From positions 62,001-126,000 of the forward strand of contig CAJNOJ010000107.1 in the NCBI GenBank assembly GCA_905250025.1: a DNA stretch of 64,000 bases. The letters run 5' to 3'. The notes under the pieces are model-generated. The model was not told where the DNA came from. It searched no databases and worked only from the letters and a program-made list of their open reading frames with translations. This document shows, in pieces, positions 22,077 through 35,550 of this stretch (its first letter is position 1; each line of letters begins with the position of its first letter). A program made the translations under genes and the position numbers. The DNA comes from Adineta ricciae (Eukaryota; Rotifera; Eurotatoria; Adinetida; Adinetidae).

Positions 22077-23442
22077 ATGCGACAAATTACGTGTGTTCTA
22101 CTTTTGGTACTCTCGTTGAATCAATGTTTAGGTCAAAAAGGCTTTCCTAAGCAGTTTCAAGCAGTGTTTAACGTCACCGTGGTCCAATCGTCTGACCTAG
22201 TGACACAAGGCGTTCAATCTTTGTTGTACGATTATGTCAATCTGAGAGTTCGCTACGATTATCAAGGATGGCTATCAAAACAAAATGAAACAAATATGAT
22301 CATATACAAACCTCAAGGTGCTGAACCGGATTCGGTAGGTCAAGTTCTCTGCCACTCACTGAAGGGATGAAATAATTGTAGTTCTTTAGCCGGCTGCGAA
22401 TGACTATGTCATGTACAACTTCAGGCCTGATTATCCGGCAATCACAAAAGTAAGAACAGCATCCACTATGTCTTGTCGATATTTAGTTTCTCATAGAATG
22501 ATTGTTGGTATTCATCAAATCCAATGAGAAGTATTGGCCCATTTCCATTCACGTGGTACAGTGAAACTGGAAACTATTATCAAATCAAAGAATGGTTTCC
22601 TTTACCAACTGGAATGGTTAACAAAGGTGAAGAATGGATACCTGAACTTCAAACCAATGCAGTAGTATGTGTTGTCGAGTTCGTTAAAATTTGAATAGAG
22701 AAAATCAAATACTTTTTCTAGCGATATGACTCAGAAAAAATCTGTTATCTAAGACGATCTGGTATTGGTAAAGTTCCATGTTTGAGCTATTTCGAGACAG
22801 ACAATGGACCAGCTAAAATTATCACAGCACGTGCTGCTGTTGGCTCATATGATTCCGATTCGTATGTATAGATTTCGCATTGTTATTGAGCGACTTGTAT
22901 TTATTCGTGTGTAGATATGTAATTACCGTCTATCTTTCGTTTATCAATGGTATTCCATCGGAAGCCGAACATCTATTCGACTTACCTGATCACTGGCCTG
23001 CTTACTGTGGTAATGCAAATACAGGTAAAAGGAACAATTCTGGTTATCCAGTCGACATTGTGCTATATTAGGTTTTACTGTCAATCCTGTTCGTGGTTTT
23101 GTCGTCACCCCTCAAGGTGGAGATGGTTTTGCCTTACAATTAAACACCCCACCAGTTCGTGAACTCGGTGATCAAGTGAAAATTGAATTCAAATTAAATC
23201 CATCGTGGTACTACAATGGAACCAAATGTACGACATTCAAACCAATAGTTTTCAATAAAGATAATTGGCAAACGCCACAGCAGGTCGATATGTCATTTAC
23301 TGATTACGGTTGTTGCAGTTATATCATTGAAGCAAATGGCGGAGGATATGATTGGCAATATCAATCTTCATCATTTGTTGTTTATGGATGTGAAGGAGAA
23401 GCCGGATATGGTTGCACAGGCAAATATCCATGTGGAGGTTAA
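22077..23442 (+). CDS. orphan secreted glycoprotein, six exons
   Basis: Exons 22077-22334, 22390-22449, 22497-22664, 22722-22861, 22915-23024 and 23072-23442 are phase-consistent and give about 368 residues. A signal peptide (MRQITCVLLLVLSLNQCLG) is followed by a soluble domain rich in aromatic residues and Cys. Segments include NDCWYSSNPMRSIGPFPFTW, KICYLRRSGIGKVPCLSYFE, DLPDHWPAYCGN, TDYGCCSYIIEANGGGYDW and a Gly/Cys-rich end CEGEAGYGCTGKYPC. NxT sites occur (NVTV, NETN, NGTK). There is no transmembrane helix or GPI-type tail. Family not recognised; it is probably a rotifer- or lophotrochozoan-restricted extracellular protein. Confidence 0.66.
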
Positions 23443-23882
23443 GAAATCATCCATTCTTCGACAATATAAACTATGTTCTTCATTCGTTGTTTGTACTACG
23501 GTTTTCAAATGAATGGTCAATCGAGAAGACAAACGATATGCTTGTTAACTTTTTTTTCTCATTTTACGCAAATTACCGGTATTTTCTTCGTAGAAATTGA
23601 CACTTCTTGCTCAGAGATCAAATGAGATCAGTCACAGGTGGTTAGAAAAAGAAAGAAAACTTGTTTGCTCACGCCTGCCGTTATACGCTATGCTGTATAT
23701 GATTACTTTTTTCTTAGCTATGTTGTCACGCTCGAAGGCACTTTCCATTGACTAATATTCGTAATTGCTTGTATATGTAATGGTGAACAGCATGGTTCTC
23801 TTATTTTGAATACGATGCTACAGGTACTTAAAATCATGCGTCATTTTACTCGAAAAAAATACTATCTCAGTGTAGACCATAA
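23443..23882. other. intergenic gap
   Basis: AT-rich with no coding exon or repeat recognised. It separates two forward-strand genes. Confidence 0.4.
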
Positions 23883-24696
23883 ATGATTTCTTCGATAATA
23901 AACACTGTTCTCTATCCTCGGCCAAACCCTCCACATTATTCCGCGAAATCCCATCCCAATTATCTAATTTGGATTCCACCGAATGGTTCAATACCATCGA
24001 TTCCTTGTTTCTATTTTCAAGCATCACCAGAACGCCCATTAATCATTTGGAGTCATGGTAATGGCTGCGATATAGGTACAATGGTTCCATTACTTAGCCT
24101 TTTGAATCGAACACTGAGCGTCAACATTTTAATCTATGAATACCCCGGCTATGGTCTGTGTGTCGGTCAAACGCCGTCAGAAGACAAGATCAATCGACAC
24201 ACTCAACAAGCGTATACTTTTGCACGGAGTGTTCTACGTTTTCCGCCAGATCGCATCGTATTCTATGGACATAGTATTGGTAGTGGAACTGCCTGCATGA
24301 TGGTAAACAAGTTTTTCTACGATCTGCCATATATTCTTCGATTTTTAGGTTGCGTCTCTCATACAAAGTCGAATACCTGTTGGTGGACTCATTTTACAAA
24401 GTCCCTACCAATCATTAACAGATCTCGTCAAACAAAAAGCTGGAGTCTTTCGCTTATTCATCTCCGAACTCGGATGGAATAATATCAATGTTATACAAGT
24501 CATCACTTGTCCTGTCCTATTCATACATGGTAAACAGGACGACTTGATTTCGTATGATAATTCTATTAAACTATACAACGCTTGTCCTTCACATAAAAAA
24601 CAAATCGTACTGATAGATAACGCTGACCATAATACAATCGATACGCGAACTGTTCTACAAGCTGTGCAACAGTTCTTATATATGTATTTACATTAA
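23883..24696 (+). CDS. ABHD17-like alpha/beta hydrolase (serine hydrolase)
   Basis: Two exons, 23883-24302 and 24349-24696, joined in phase across a 46-bp intron; 255 residues. The oxyanion region is WSHGNGCDIG, followed by YEYPGYGLCVGQTPSED, the nucleophile elbow GHSIGSG, SPYQSLTDLV, the acid HGKQDDLISY and the catalytic His in DNADHNTID. The complete Ser-Asp-His triad is present. These blocks match the ABHD17 (FAM108)/ABHD13 branch, whose ABHD17 members remove palmitate from proteins such as N-Ras and PSD-95. Vertebrate ABHD17 carries an N-terminal Cys cluster for its own palmitoylation; here the protein starts MISSIINTVLYPRPNPP without it, so membrane targeting may differ. Substrate not established. 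Confidence 0.8.
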
Positions 24697-24872
24697 AATT
24701 CGAATGTCGATCAAAATATACATGTTTTCGTTTATTCGTGAAAACAAAATAAGGCTCATTACAGAGAACAGAAATACCTGGAATGTAACTAACTGACAAA
24801 AATATATGAATAATATAAAAATGACTAGAAGCTTTGATTATTCTGTACAAAGATTAATGATTTGATTTGTTA

Positions 24873-26025
<1,153 letters not shown>

Positions 26026-26166
26026 AACTGATCTTCAAAGAAAAGAAATCAAATAAATAGTATATGAATGTGTATGTATTGCACACAAAGAGAAATCAAG
26101 TAAAGAAACAACAATAAGAAACCAAGATTTACAAGATGAAATAAAAACAAATATGGCATAAAAGAA

Positions 26167-29100
26167 TTAATTAACTTTAGCTCGATTTGTTGAACTAGCT
26201 GCTTCTTTGATCGTGTTCACCGTTTTCGACAACCAACTAACTGTAGAGGAATTATTATTATTATTATTGAGGGCTCGTATACTATTGACCGAATTCGTGT
26301 CTGAATCGCTTGCCATCGACGATGAGTGGCGAAGTTGATGGACAAGTTCTTGATTTTCACAAAGAGCTTGTGTGAGCGCGAGTTTCTTTTCAGCTAATTC
26401 GATTTCGACTTGACGTAAACGATCGGCAACAGATGGTGAAATGGAAGAGATCGGGGGTAAATCATCCTCGTCGTTATTGACAATTTCTCTCTCGGGAGTT
26501 GAAGCAAGACTTGAGGGTGGAGAAACAATACTGTTGATAATTGGTTTACATGACTCACAACAGCGAGACTAGAAGGTAAAAGAAGAAAATCAATGATGAA
26601 ATGTTATACACGAATGACGAGCTTTACTTGACAAGCTTCGATTTTAGCTTGATACTTCTCCTTTTGTTTATCCAATTGATTATTCAATTGTGAGCAAATC
26701 TGTAATGATATGGCACGTGTTACGAAAGTTTTCAACTCAAAGAACGTAATCACCTGTTTGTAATCTGAAACAATCTTTTGTGTTTGTTGAAGTTCATCAC
26801 ATGTACGTCGAAACGCATCTCGAATCTAAATAAATCCATCAATCCTCACAGATTCATTCTCTCGAACCCTTCATTTACATTCTCTAATTCTTCATTCAAA
26901 CGAATAGCATGTTGTTCGCTGTCTCGTACAATTGTTCGAGTTGCTTGTAATTCTCTTGTTAACGTCTCGACATGGTCTTCTGCCTAAAAGAATTTTCACA
27001 TAAATGATTGTCTTTGTTCGAAAAAATGACTCACTTCGTCAAGATTACTCTTTAATTTGACCCGATCATTGACTAATTCCAATGCAAGCATTTCATTCTC
27101 CAATTCCGAACGCATGCATATTTCCGTTAAGCGTTTATTATCAGACTCCAGACGTTGTAATGGAAATTCACTTTGTTCCTCTTCCGCACGACGTGTAAGA
27201 TATTCCTTTTCATATCGTTTGAGTTTTTTCACATTAATCTAGCAATTAACGATGAAGACAAGGGCTTCTTGCAAGGAATTAATTACTTTCATGGAACATG
27301 CTGTTTGAATTAGCTCATCAGCATGATCTTCGCTCCGGTATTTTTTCGGTAAGTTAACGCGAAAAAATCGCATCACACCTTCGAAATCGAGTGATAACAA
27401 ATCCTTTTGGCAACCCTACAAATTCGCCAATAAACAGTCGTTTCATATCAGTGAACAGAATTTACCTTCAACAAAGCCAAAGCAACACCAAACAGCGCAT
27501 TGAATCCCTAGAGAAATCAAATTATTTGGCAGAAATCAAAGGTTTCAAACCAACTTCGTATAGAAATATATCCATAATACGAAAGACTAAATACAATGGA
27601 AACTTGGCGGTGAACAACGTCAACAACCATTGCGATGCGTACATATGACATTCAACTTTTAAATCATCGAAATGTGCATAGAGATCAGGAAGATTATCTT
27701 GGATAAGACATGTTAATTGATGAAAACGAACTTGCAGATTTTCGAAATTAGCTTTGTACATTTCACGCAGTAAATATCGTTGATCTTCCATTAATTGACA
27801 CAAGAGCATAAATGCTTGTTCTTCTGGCATCTAAACATCATTCAGTCAAATACGAAAGAAGTATACGAGTTGTCTTACGTGAATAAGTAATGTCGCGATA
27901 ACGAATGACAAACCTTGACAATATCCAACCTCTTCATCGCGCACGGAATACGCCTATGAGAGAACAGAATATGCCAATTGAAGTTTTTCTTTCCGAATAC
28001 AAGGCACATACTCGACTTAGTTTGTAAAGAGCTTCTTGGCCAACACCGCCTGCATCTTTGAAATATTCATGAGCAGGAAATGTTCGATTCAAATCATTCA
28101 GAATTACACGTTCACTGGCTGATTCCTAATGAAAAAACATCATCGTTCATCTAATCCAAATTCTCCGTCTCAACGAACTTTGGTCAGTAACAAACGATAT
28201 GTATTAATCATTTCATTTTCACCACCATGGCTGCCCGCCAAGAGTTGCCATACTTCGCCACGTAACGCTTCCGGAACACCTTTTCGTACAAGTGACTGTA
28301 AACCACGAGGTCGTTCAGCGTAGTTCTTCCTCCATTTTGATAATATGTCACTCCAATTGCCAAGTACTTCCTCATCACATTCTTTGCTTACATGGCCAAA
28401 ACCACTTACCATTGGTTCATCATCATCGTCTTCTGCTGCAGCTAGAACGACGATTCTAGTTAGTCAAACGCGCACTCGTTATTCTCCTACCGGCAGCTGT
28501 TTGTCGTAATTTTGCTCGTCGTTCGGCTTCCGATTGGCTTTCTAAGAGAATGACTTCATACGTATCATCTTGTGACACATTCTTCGACGAGACCTAAACA
28601 AACTCTTCTCAAAAAATGATTCCAATCGACAAACGTTCTTCGTACCTCTTTTAGAATCATATCGAATTCTTCGGTAAATGGCGATAGTTTTTTAAACGAT
28701 GACCAAATCGTATCACTGATATCTTGCGATAGAATATCTCCTTTACTATTTGCGACGCACACACGAGCTTTTGCTTCAATCAAAAATCGAACCGGTTCGT
28801 GAATGCCACTGATGACAAGATCGAGAGCGATTGTTAAAAACACACGAGCTCCTAGTAGAAAAGAAAAAAAAACGCATTGCCATTCTGTAGTGAAAGAGCA
28901 GGTGGTATTCATTTTCATATTTGCACAAAACTCAAACGAAAAGAAAAGAAAATAAAAGCTCGATCGTGTTTTAATCCAGTGCGACAAACTAGTAGAGTTT
29001 CACATACCTTTCGGTGTTTCTTCGTTAAGATGTGTTAATTCCTTGAATCCACGAGCTAGTGGTTCCCAATTTCCTCGTACCATGTAGTATCGACCGTCTT

Positions 29101-31081
29101 CTGATTTACCCATCGATTCCTATTGACGAAAGAATAAATATTAGTCAAGAAAAAATAAATACGCACTAAATCGAGTAATTGCATATCGCTTGCACGAACG
29201 TTCCTTCCTTGAGCAAGAAGCATACCGAAACACCTAGTGAATTCAAATGAAATAGTATTTTGTGATTAGTAGAAGATTTGTTTTACCTTTCAATAGTTAA
29301 TGGATATCCACGAATTTGTTGAAGAGCAACTGTAACATTCTTACGAGCATCTTTTCGTAAACGAAAAACATTTTTTTCTGGCCTAGAAAACAATACGTTG
29401 GAGATTAAATCTTCTCTTGAAGGAGAAATTACCTTGGCACAGAAGTAAAACTGATACTCCCTTTACTATCGATAGTTTCTTCTTTAATATCAAAATAACT
29501 TCGGAATTTAATCGTTCCATCGGATGGTTTTTGTGCAGTTTGTTGTTGATTATTCGATGACTGATTCGAGTTCGATGAGGACTGCTGTAATTGACCAACA
29601 GTTGCCTGAATTGCTTGACCGAATAACGATGTTGTTCGACGAGACAGCGATGGTGCTGGTTGATTCGATTGTGCTGATGTTTGAATGTTACTTGCAGATG
29701 GATTTGGACGTCGAAAAGCATTGGCAAAACTGAGTAAAATTTTATAAATCTAATCCGAGAAGAAAACAAAAGCGATGAGAGATTCGTAACCATCACCAAG
29801 CGAAATAGACAAGAAAACCTAAACTATCCGTTTCTCTACAGCTAAATCTCACTTACAAGCTGAATATTTTTCATCTAAACAATCGAATCTGAAACACTAG
29901 CAAACATATGTCTCAATTCGTACCGCTTCTTGCAGATCACAGCGAAAGACTTGACATTGATAGAGGAGTTCTTGCTGAACTTTGCCATTTTCATTTGCTT
30001 GTATAGAACCATTGGTGGATGTTGATACACGTGATGTCGTGAATGCCCAGCAATAGGTTAACGGTGTATTCGATGGTCCACGTGCGCAAAAGAGGATTTG
30101 AGATATACGATAGGATATGATTTCTTGTTCGGTTTGAGGATCAAGTAATCTAAAGAGATACAATGATTCATGGAAATAATATGGTTTTTCTACTCACCGA
30201 ACAACGCCAGTCGCATTGTCAGGAACACATAATGTGACTTCGATAGACATTTTACTCTGTTCGTTCAATATTGCCATGTTTCTAAATAAAGACTAGAACA
30301 AAAGTAATCATGGGTTTTATTATTTTACCTATTGAGTTCCTCTTCAGATCGAGGAGCATTAATACTAGCTGATCCAAGATAGGTAACACCATGAAAAAGT
30401 ATACTGTTCGTTAAATCAGGTCGTTGTTGTTTGACTAGGCCTAGATGAATACATATGTGTGTGTGTGTGTGTGTGAAATGAGGGAACTTGTTGATTGAAT
30501 TACCATTTTCATCCTTGACTGGAGTTCGAGGTGAATTTTCGTCGGATGAAGAATCTTCTAGAATACGATTACTATCATTTGAAGTTGTTTGTTCAGTAGA
30601 CTGAAGAGCAAATGAATATTGGCAAAGAAAAGGAAGAGGAAGTTTTCATACTTCGTTCAATATTTCAGCCATATTGTTTTCTAGATCAGTACTACCGCCT
30701 CCTAAAACGAATGAACAGAGCGTTGTGAACACTTTTCTTTCACTAAGCAAACAACTAATTGATTTAAAGCATTGACGAATTACACGCGAGAAATTTCAGT
30801 TTGATTAGACAAGATATTAAGATCTTATGAGAGAAGAAGCAGCTTTGACTTACTTGCGTTGATGAATAGAAAAGCAAAAAAAGGATTTTCTCTGTCTCAC
30901 ACTACACTGGAATGAAAAGTTATATATAGACCAACAAGATGAGATTTTTTAAATTGCTGTCAACGAGCAGATTTCAATATTTAATTTTCTTACCGGCAGG
31001 TACTTTTAGTCGAGGTTGTTCTTTGCCAATAAGAATGAAATCAGCTGAATTCAAACTGCTTAAACTCGTTGAATCGTCCAT
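26167..31081 (-). CDS. RABGAP1: RABGAP1-like Rab GTPase-activating protein (PTB, DUF3694, TBC, coiled coil)
   Basis: Long reverse-strand gene with about 20 short exons, starting MDDSTSLSSLNSADFILIGK (ATG 31079-31081) and ending with a stop at 26167-26169. Order of domains: a phosphotyrosine-binding region (LLDPQTEQEIISYRISQILF, QCQVFRCDLQEAV); a DUF3694-like region (VDLVISG-type segment EPVRFLIEAKARVCV); the TBC domain (LSKWRKNYAERPRGLQSLVR, GVPEALRGEVWQLLAG, arginine finger in ILNDLNRTFPAHEYF, glutamine finger in VGYCQGLSF, MYASQWLLTLFTAKFPLYLV); and a long C-terminal coiled coil (KKLKRYEKEYLTRRAEEEQ onward). Both TBC catalytic fingers are present, so GAP activity is predicted. Mammalian RABGAP1 acts on Rab6/Rab4-type GTPases in Golgi/endosomal and mitotic processes. 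A poly-Asn run (ATT repeat, 26251-26268) lies near the C-terminus. Exact exon edges were not all resolved. Confidence 0.9.
30456..30475. repeat. (TG)n microsatellite
   Basis: Ten uninterrupted TG units in an intron of the RABGAP1 gene. Confidence 0.9.
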
Positions 31082-32207
31082 AAGTTCATAGATATATCAA
31101 TATAATCTATAAGAATAGAATGACAAGCGAGACGGGCTAGTGTCAAGATGCGAACAGAGCAATCTAGTTTAAGCAAAATCTTTCTTTGAACCGCATCGGA
31201 TGCATCATGTCAACACTATTGAAAGCAGACCGTTCGCATCTATTTAATAAGATGATCGGGTTTCCTTATTTGTCTTATCAACTTCTTTTGTCCTCAGCGG
31301 ATTTTATCGTTGGAAAACTGTCGGGTTCTTTTTGCTGTGTTTGTGAGAAGAAGAAGAAGAAAAAAAAGATATGCGATGTATTTGACGAACTCATTTGTTT
31401 TCTTTATCGAAGATAAATAGAAGGAGGAGAGAGAGAAGTCATCAGCCTCAGCCTAGTCCTACGACTGGATGATTGTCCTGTCTATTCCGAAAATGAGAAT
31501 TCAATTGATGATCGATCTGTGAGAATAGTATTCATTTGTTCTAGATTCTCAACTAATGACAATGAGATATATGTCTAATCAGTTCCGTGATGTTCAGGGA
31601 AATAAATAAATATGATTATGACTAGCGAGGAAACTTAACCGGATATTGTTTATTTATAGATGTCACTAGTTGATGATCGACGAACTTGACTCATCTATGT
31701 GTGTGAATGAGAAGAATGCGGAATCATATGATGTTCTTGTGATTGAGAGAAAGATATTTCAGATACGAAAAATGACACATCAAAGAATGAAAAGCAGTTG
31801 ATGAATAGATTTGGAATTTGAAGTTCAAGAGAAGAACATTCCTTGTTGGAAGTAGTTTTCACATGCATGTTCAATGAGTAAAGATCAAAATATCAAAATG
31901 TACCTGTATGTAATATCAATGAGTCGTCTCGTGTTTTTCTATGATGAAGGGGCGGTTGCACAAATGAAGTAATACTATCTAATACGTTCGATGTTCGAAC
32001 TTTCTCGATCTTGTCAAATCCAGACAAAGATAGATGATGAAAACAATTGTTTAGTCGATTATACATTGAATAAATTCGAGACTACGTTTATTATCGGCAA
32101 CAAATTTCATTTGCTTAAACACAAATATCGAAAAAATAAAACGAACATGGTCAGTTCATAGTGAACGGCAAGAAGAAATAGAACAATAGAATAGTCATTT
32201 TGTGTTG
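31082..32207. other. 1.1-kb intergenic gap upstream of RABGAP1
   Basis: AT-rich; contains a purine run (gaagaagaagaagaaaaaaa, about 31347-31367). Open frames are short and without motifs. The RABGAP1 promoter is expected near the left end. No genes seen. Confidence 0.45.
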
Positions 32208-32510
32208 TTAAGGTCCAGTGGTCACTGCTTTGACGATATCAAAGGCAAGTCCAATTGATTTCAAGACAAATTTTCCGACTTTGCTTCCAAGATTCAAAGG
32301 TTCAGTTTCCAAATCTTCCTCAGCCACAATTTGTCTTTGTACCCGTCCGCTACCATCAAGGTAATACATTCCTCCTAGAATCAAACATAAACAATATGTC
32401 AATGATGTTTTATCGAACAAATCGAGTATCCTACCTTGCAGTGTGTTGTAATAAGGATAATAGTATTGCATTTGAGTTGCGTATGGACTTTGTGCTGCAT
32501 ATGAAGCCAT
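32208..32510 (-). CDS. small orphan protein, two exons, 80 residues
   Basis: Exon 1 is 32435-32510 (MASYAAQSPYATQMQYYYPY onward) and exon 2 is 32208-32374 (GGMYYLDGSGRVQRQIVAEE to VKAVTTGP), joined in phase (76 + 167 nt). The N-terminal third is Tyr/Gln/Ala-rich. The C-terminal half is an amphipathic stretch (NLGSKVGKFVLKSIGLAFDI). No signal peptide or true membrane helix. Family not recognised. A TATA-like element lies about 55 bp upstream (32565-32572), which supports this as a real transcription unit. Confidence 0.55.
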   Translation of the reverse strand: MASYAAQSPYATQMQYYYPYYNTLQGRILDLFDKTSLTYCLCLILGGMYYLDGSGRVQRQIVAEEDLETEPLNLGSKVGKFVLKSIGLAFDIVKAVTTGP

Positions 32511-33599
32511 AGTGTAGAGCGATTGTTAAACGAAGTGAATGTTGAGAACAAACTTGTCGTGATATTTATATACCTGCGAGCTGAGTAACCAACTTGGAAA
32601 AAAGAAAATGTCTCTAACAACGATGAAATACCTTCATGTATGCAAAATATGACAGCGGAGACCGACGCCAATAGTTTTTTTGATATATCATAAAGAAAAG
32701 AGGAAAACTAATTACTTCCTCTCAGGTAGACAGTTGCAAATTAACTTTGGAGTCGTATATTGATATTTACCATGCTGTCAGTGTCATGCTTCATTTGACT
32801 TTTCTATGTACTTATCTTGCTCTTTTGCATATCTCGTTATGAAGCAATCCATGTAAAGAATGATGATAAATGCGTTCTGCCTCATTGATTTCCTTTGATC
32901 GGTAGTAGGAAACATACACATTATGGAAATAAACTTTGAAAGAAAATGATTTTATTGATTTTCATAAAGTTGGAAGAAGTGTTGATATTATTTGTCATGA
33001 ATAAAACTAGATGATATCTCGATTTTATTGGAAATATGAGATGAGGTACGAACGGCAAAATAGAGACTCGATTGAATGATCGAAACCGGAATGTGTTGCT
33101 CGTTGACAATTTATTTTCAATCATTAACTTCTTATGGCTGTCATAATAAAGAAGATGTTTTCAATTCATTCTCAATATTCGATTCTTGCCATTCAGTTTT
33201 CGATCATTACACCATTAGAAAAAAACTATCCAGGTGCACTTCGATGACGCGCCAAAGATAAAAATTCGTAAGATGCTGCGACGGAGGTGCTTCACACCAT
33301 GACGATTTCTTGTTGATCATCATTGTCAACAAATCACGTAATGTCTTGAGTCAAAATAATATACTTTATCATACGGTCACGTTGCAGATTCTATGAGAGC
33401 TGTACCATGAATCTAAGCTCTTGTAAGTTATTGAAATTTTATGAGTCTGTTTTAACTCATATAAATGCTTTATCAAGATAAGAACACAAAGAACGCTGCA
33501 GAGAAGCCATCATACTATAGCATACGGTGCGAAATATTATTCGGTGTATCAAGTCTATTCTACGCACATAAGATTTCTTTTTTGTCATGTTAGATTAAT
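32511..33599. other. 1.1-kb intergenic gap between divergent genes
   Basis: No coding exon or repeat recognised. It holds the predicted TATA element of the small reverse-strand gene near its left edge and the unknown promoter of the MFS transporter near its right edge. Confidence 0.45.
32565..32572 (-). promoter_or_regulatory. TATA-box-like element
   Basis: On the reverse strand this reads tatataaa within ggtatataaatatc, about 55 bp before the ATG of the 80-residue orphan gene. Pattern-based prediction only. Confidence 0.4.
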
Positions 33600-35234
33600 A
33601 TGTATCCAAATCAACCAGTAGTTGTAACTGTGAACAGTGATCTTCACAATCAAGGTGAAAAATCCACTCATGATTTAAGTTCAGAAATCGAAGTAGATGA
33701 AGCTCTCGCTCGAAAGATGGAATTAGTCAACAACGCAATTGATGAAATTGGTTTTACATCTTATCAAATGAAACTTTTCTTTCTCAATGGTTTCGGCTAT
33801 GCCGTAGACTCATTGCTCATCCTGCTCAATGCTCTAACACAGCCACAAGTTGCTCTCCAATACAAGCCAGTCGTTAGTAAAGCACAAACAATCTCGGTTG
33901 GAGTTGGTCTCCTATTCGGAGCATTGTTCTGGGGCCTAGGAGCTGATGTAAGTTATTCCACACCAAGAAATCATAGAATAATGTTTTACGCTCGTAGGTA
34001 ATCGGCCGTAAATATGCTTTCAATATTACGTTGTTATGGTGCGCGGTCTTTGCTACTGTGGCGGGAGCATCGCCCAGTTATATATTTGTATGCGTATTTA
34101 TTGCATTGATGGCTTTCGGAGGGGGTGGCAATCTTATACTCGATACTGCTGTTTATTTAGAATTTCTTCCGAGTAAATATCAATGGTCTCTTACATTTAT
34201 GGCTTGTTGGTGGGGTGTTGGCCAAATGATCGCCGGACTGGTCGCTTGGCCTTTTCTAGCCAACTATTCTTGTAAGGCAGATGAAGTTTGTACGAATGCA
34301 AATAATTCCGGATGGCGGTATACATTTTATACGCTTGGATCATTTGTTTTCCTTCTATCGTTACTTCGCATGTTAGTTATTCGTTTGAAAGAATCTCCAA
34401 AATGGCTTCTATCACAGAATCGAGATGAAGAAGTGGTGAAAATTATCGGTGAAATTGCTCACTCAGCAGGTAAACAGAATCCGTTAACGATTGAACAATT
34501 ACAAGAGATCGGACCAATCACTGCGCTCAGTGATTTTAAAAAGTACGATTTAACTGTCATTTTCCATCACATCAAAGGTAAATTCTTAGTCATTTTTTTT
34601 TGTCAATCGATATATATATGAATCTAATCTTTCAGGTTTATTTCCTAATGCCAAAGTGACTTACTCAACCTTACTGAATATTGCTTCATGGGCTCTGATT
34701 GGTCTCGCTTATCCGCTTTACAATGTCTTCCTTCCATATTACTTACAATCTCGTGGTGCTAGCATGGGTGACGGATCGACCTACACGACCTATCGTGATT
34801 ACGCTATCGTTAATGTTTGCAGTATCTTCGGACCAATTATTGCTGGTGGTCTGGTTGAAGTTCGTTTTCTTGGTCGTCGATATACGATGGTTATCGGAGC
34901 TCTTCTAACGATGACTTTTCTATTCTTGTATACAATCGTTCGTACACCTGCACAAAATCTGGCATTCAGCTGCGTGATTAGTGTTTGTCTAAACATCTAC
35001 TACGGAACCTTGTATGCGTATACACCCGAAGTCCTTCCATCTGCTCATCGAGGTACAGGCAATGCGATAACAGTTGCATGTAATCGAATCATGGGCATTG
35101 TGGCAGCACTCGTTGGTACATACGCAGATCTATCATCGAGTGTACCTATCTATGTATGTGCTGCATCCTTTGGTGCTTTAGCTTTGTTTAGCTTTTTGTT
35201 TCCATTTGAACCGCGAGGAAGTAGAAGTGGATAA
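33600..35234 (+). CDS. major facilitator superfamily transporter, SV2/SVOP-like, fungal type
   Basis: Three exons, 33600-33947, 33998-34577 and 34636-35234, in phase; about 508 residues and about 12 hydrophobic helices. Before helix 1 lies a conserved cytosolic lead (ALARKMELVNNAIDEIGFTS) followed by YQMKLFFLNGFGYAVDSLLI. The loop 2-3 signature WGLGADVIGRKYAFNITLL is present, then FGGGGNLILDTAVYLEFLPS, YQWSLTFMACWWGVGQMIAG and RLKESPKWLLSQNRDEEVV. The second half has the matching LGRRYT motif and LYAYTPEVLPSAHRGTGNAI. This is an H+ symporter-type MFS carrier of the sugar-porter/SVOP branch. The block sequence is far closer, from memory, to ascomycete MFS proteins than to animal SV2/SVOP, suggesting transfer from a fungus with later intron gain. 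Substrate unknown. Confidence 0.82.
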
Positions 35235-35550
35235 ACAACAACGACAACAAACAGTATTTTCAATTAGTATGTCATCAAATCGTCATGTTATTTTTCTTAA
35301 TCATTCTCTCTGTCGAGTGCATGTTGTATTTTTCGTTTGATTAACCTTTCACATGCACTTGAAGTATGATGTCGCGAGAGTAAGTGGTTGTGAAATAAAA
35401 TCTTGATTTTATAAACGATATGAATAAGATTTCATATTAACAAAATATTTCTCAATTTAAAAAAACACACAAACCGACTCGATCGAGACGAGATAAAAAA
35501 TAAAAACAAATATCATTGGTTTAGTTTTTAGACGAATACTAAACGCATCT
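35235..35550. other. intergenic gap between convergent genes
   Basis: AT-rich 3'-flanking region of the MFS and NCAM-like genes. No feature seen beyond probable polyadenylation signals (for example aataaaatc near 35394). Confidence 0.4.
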
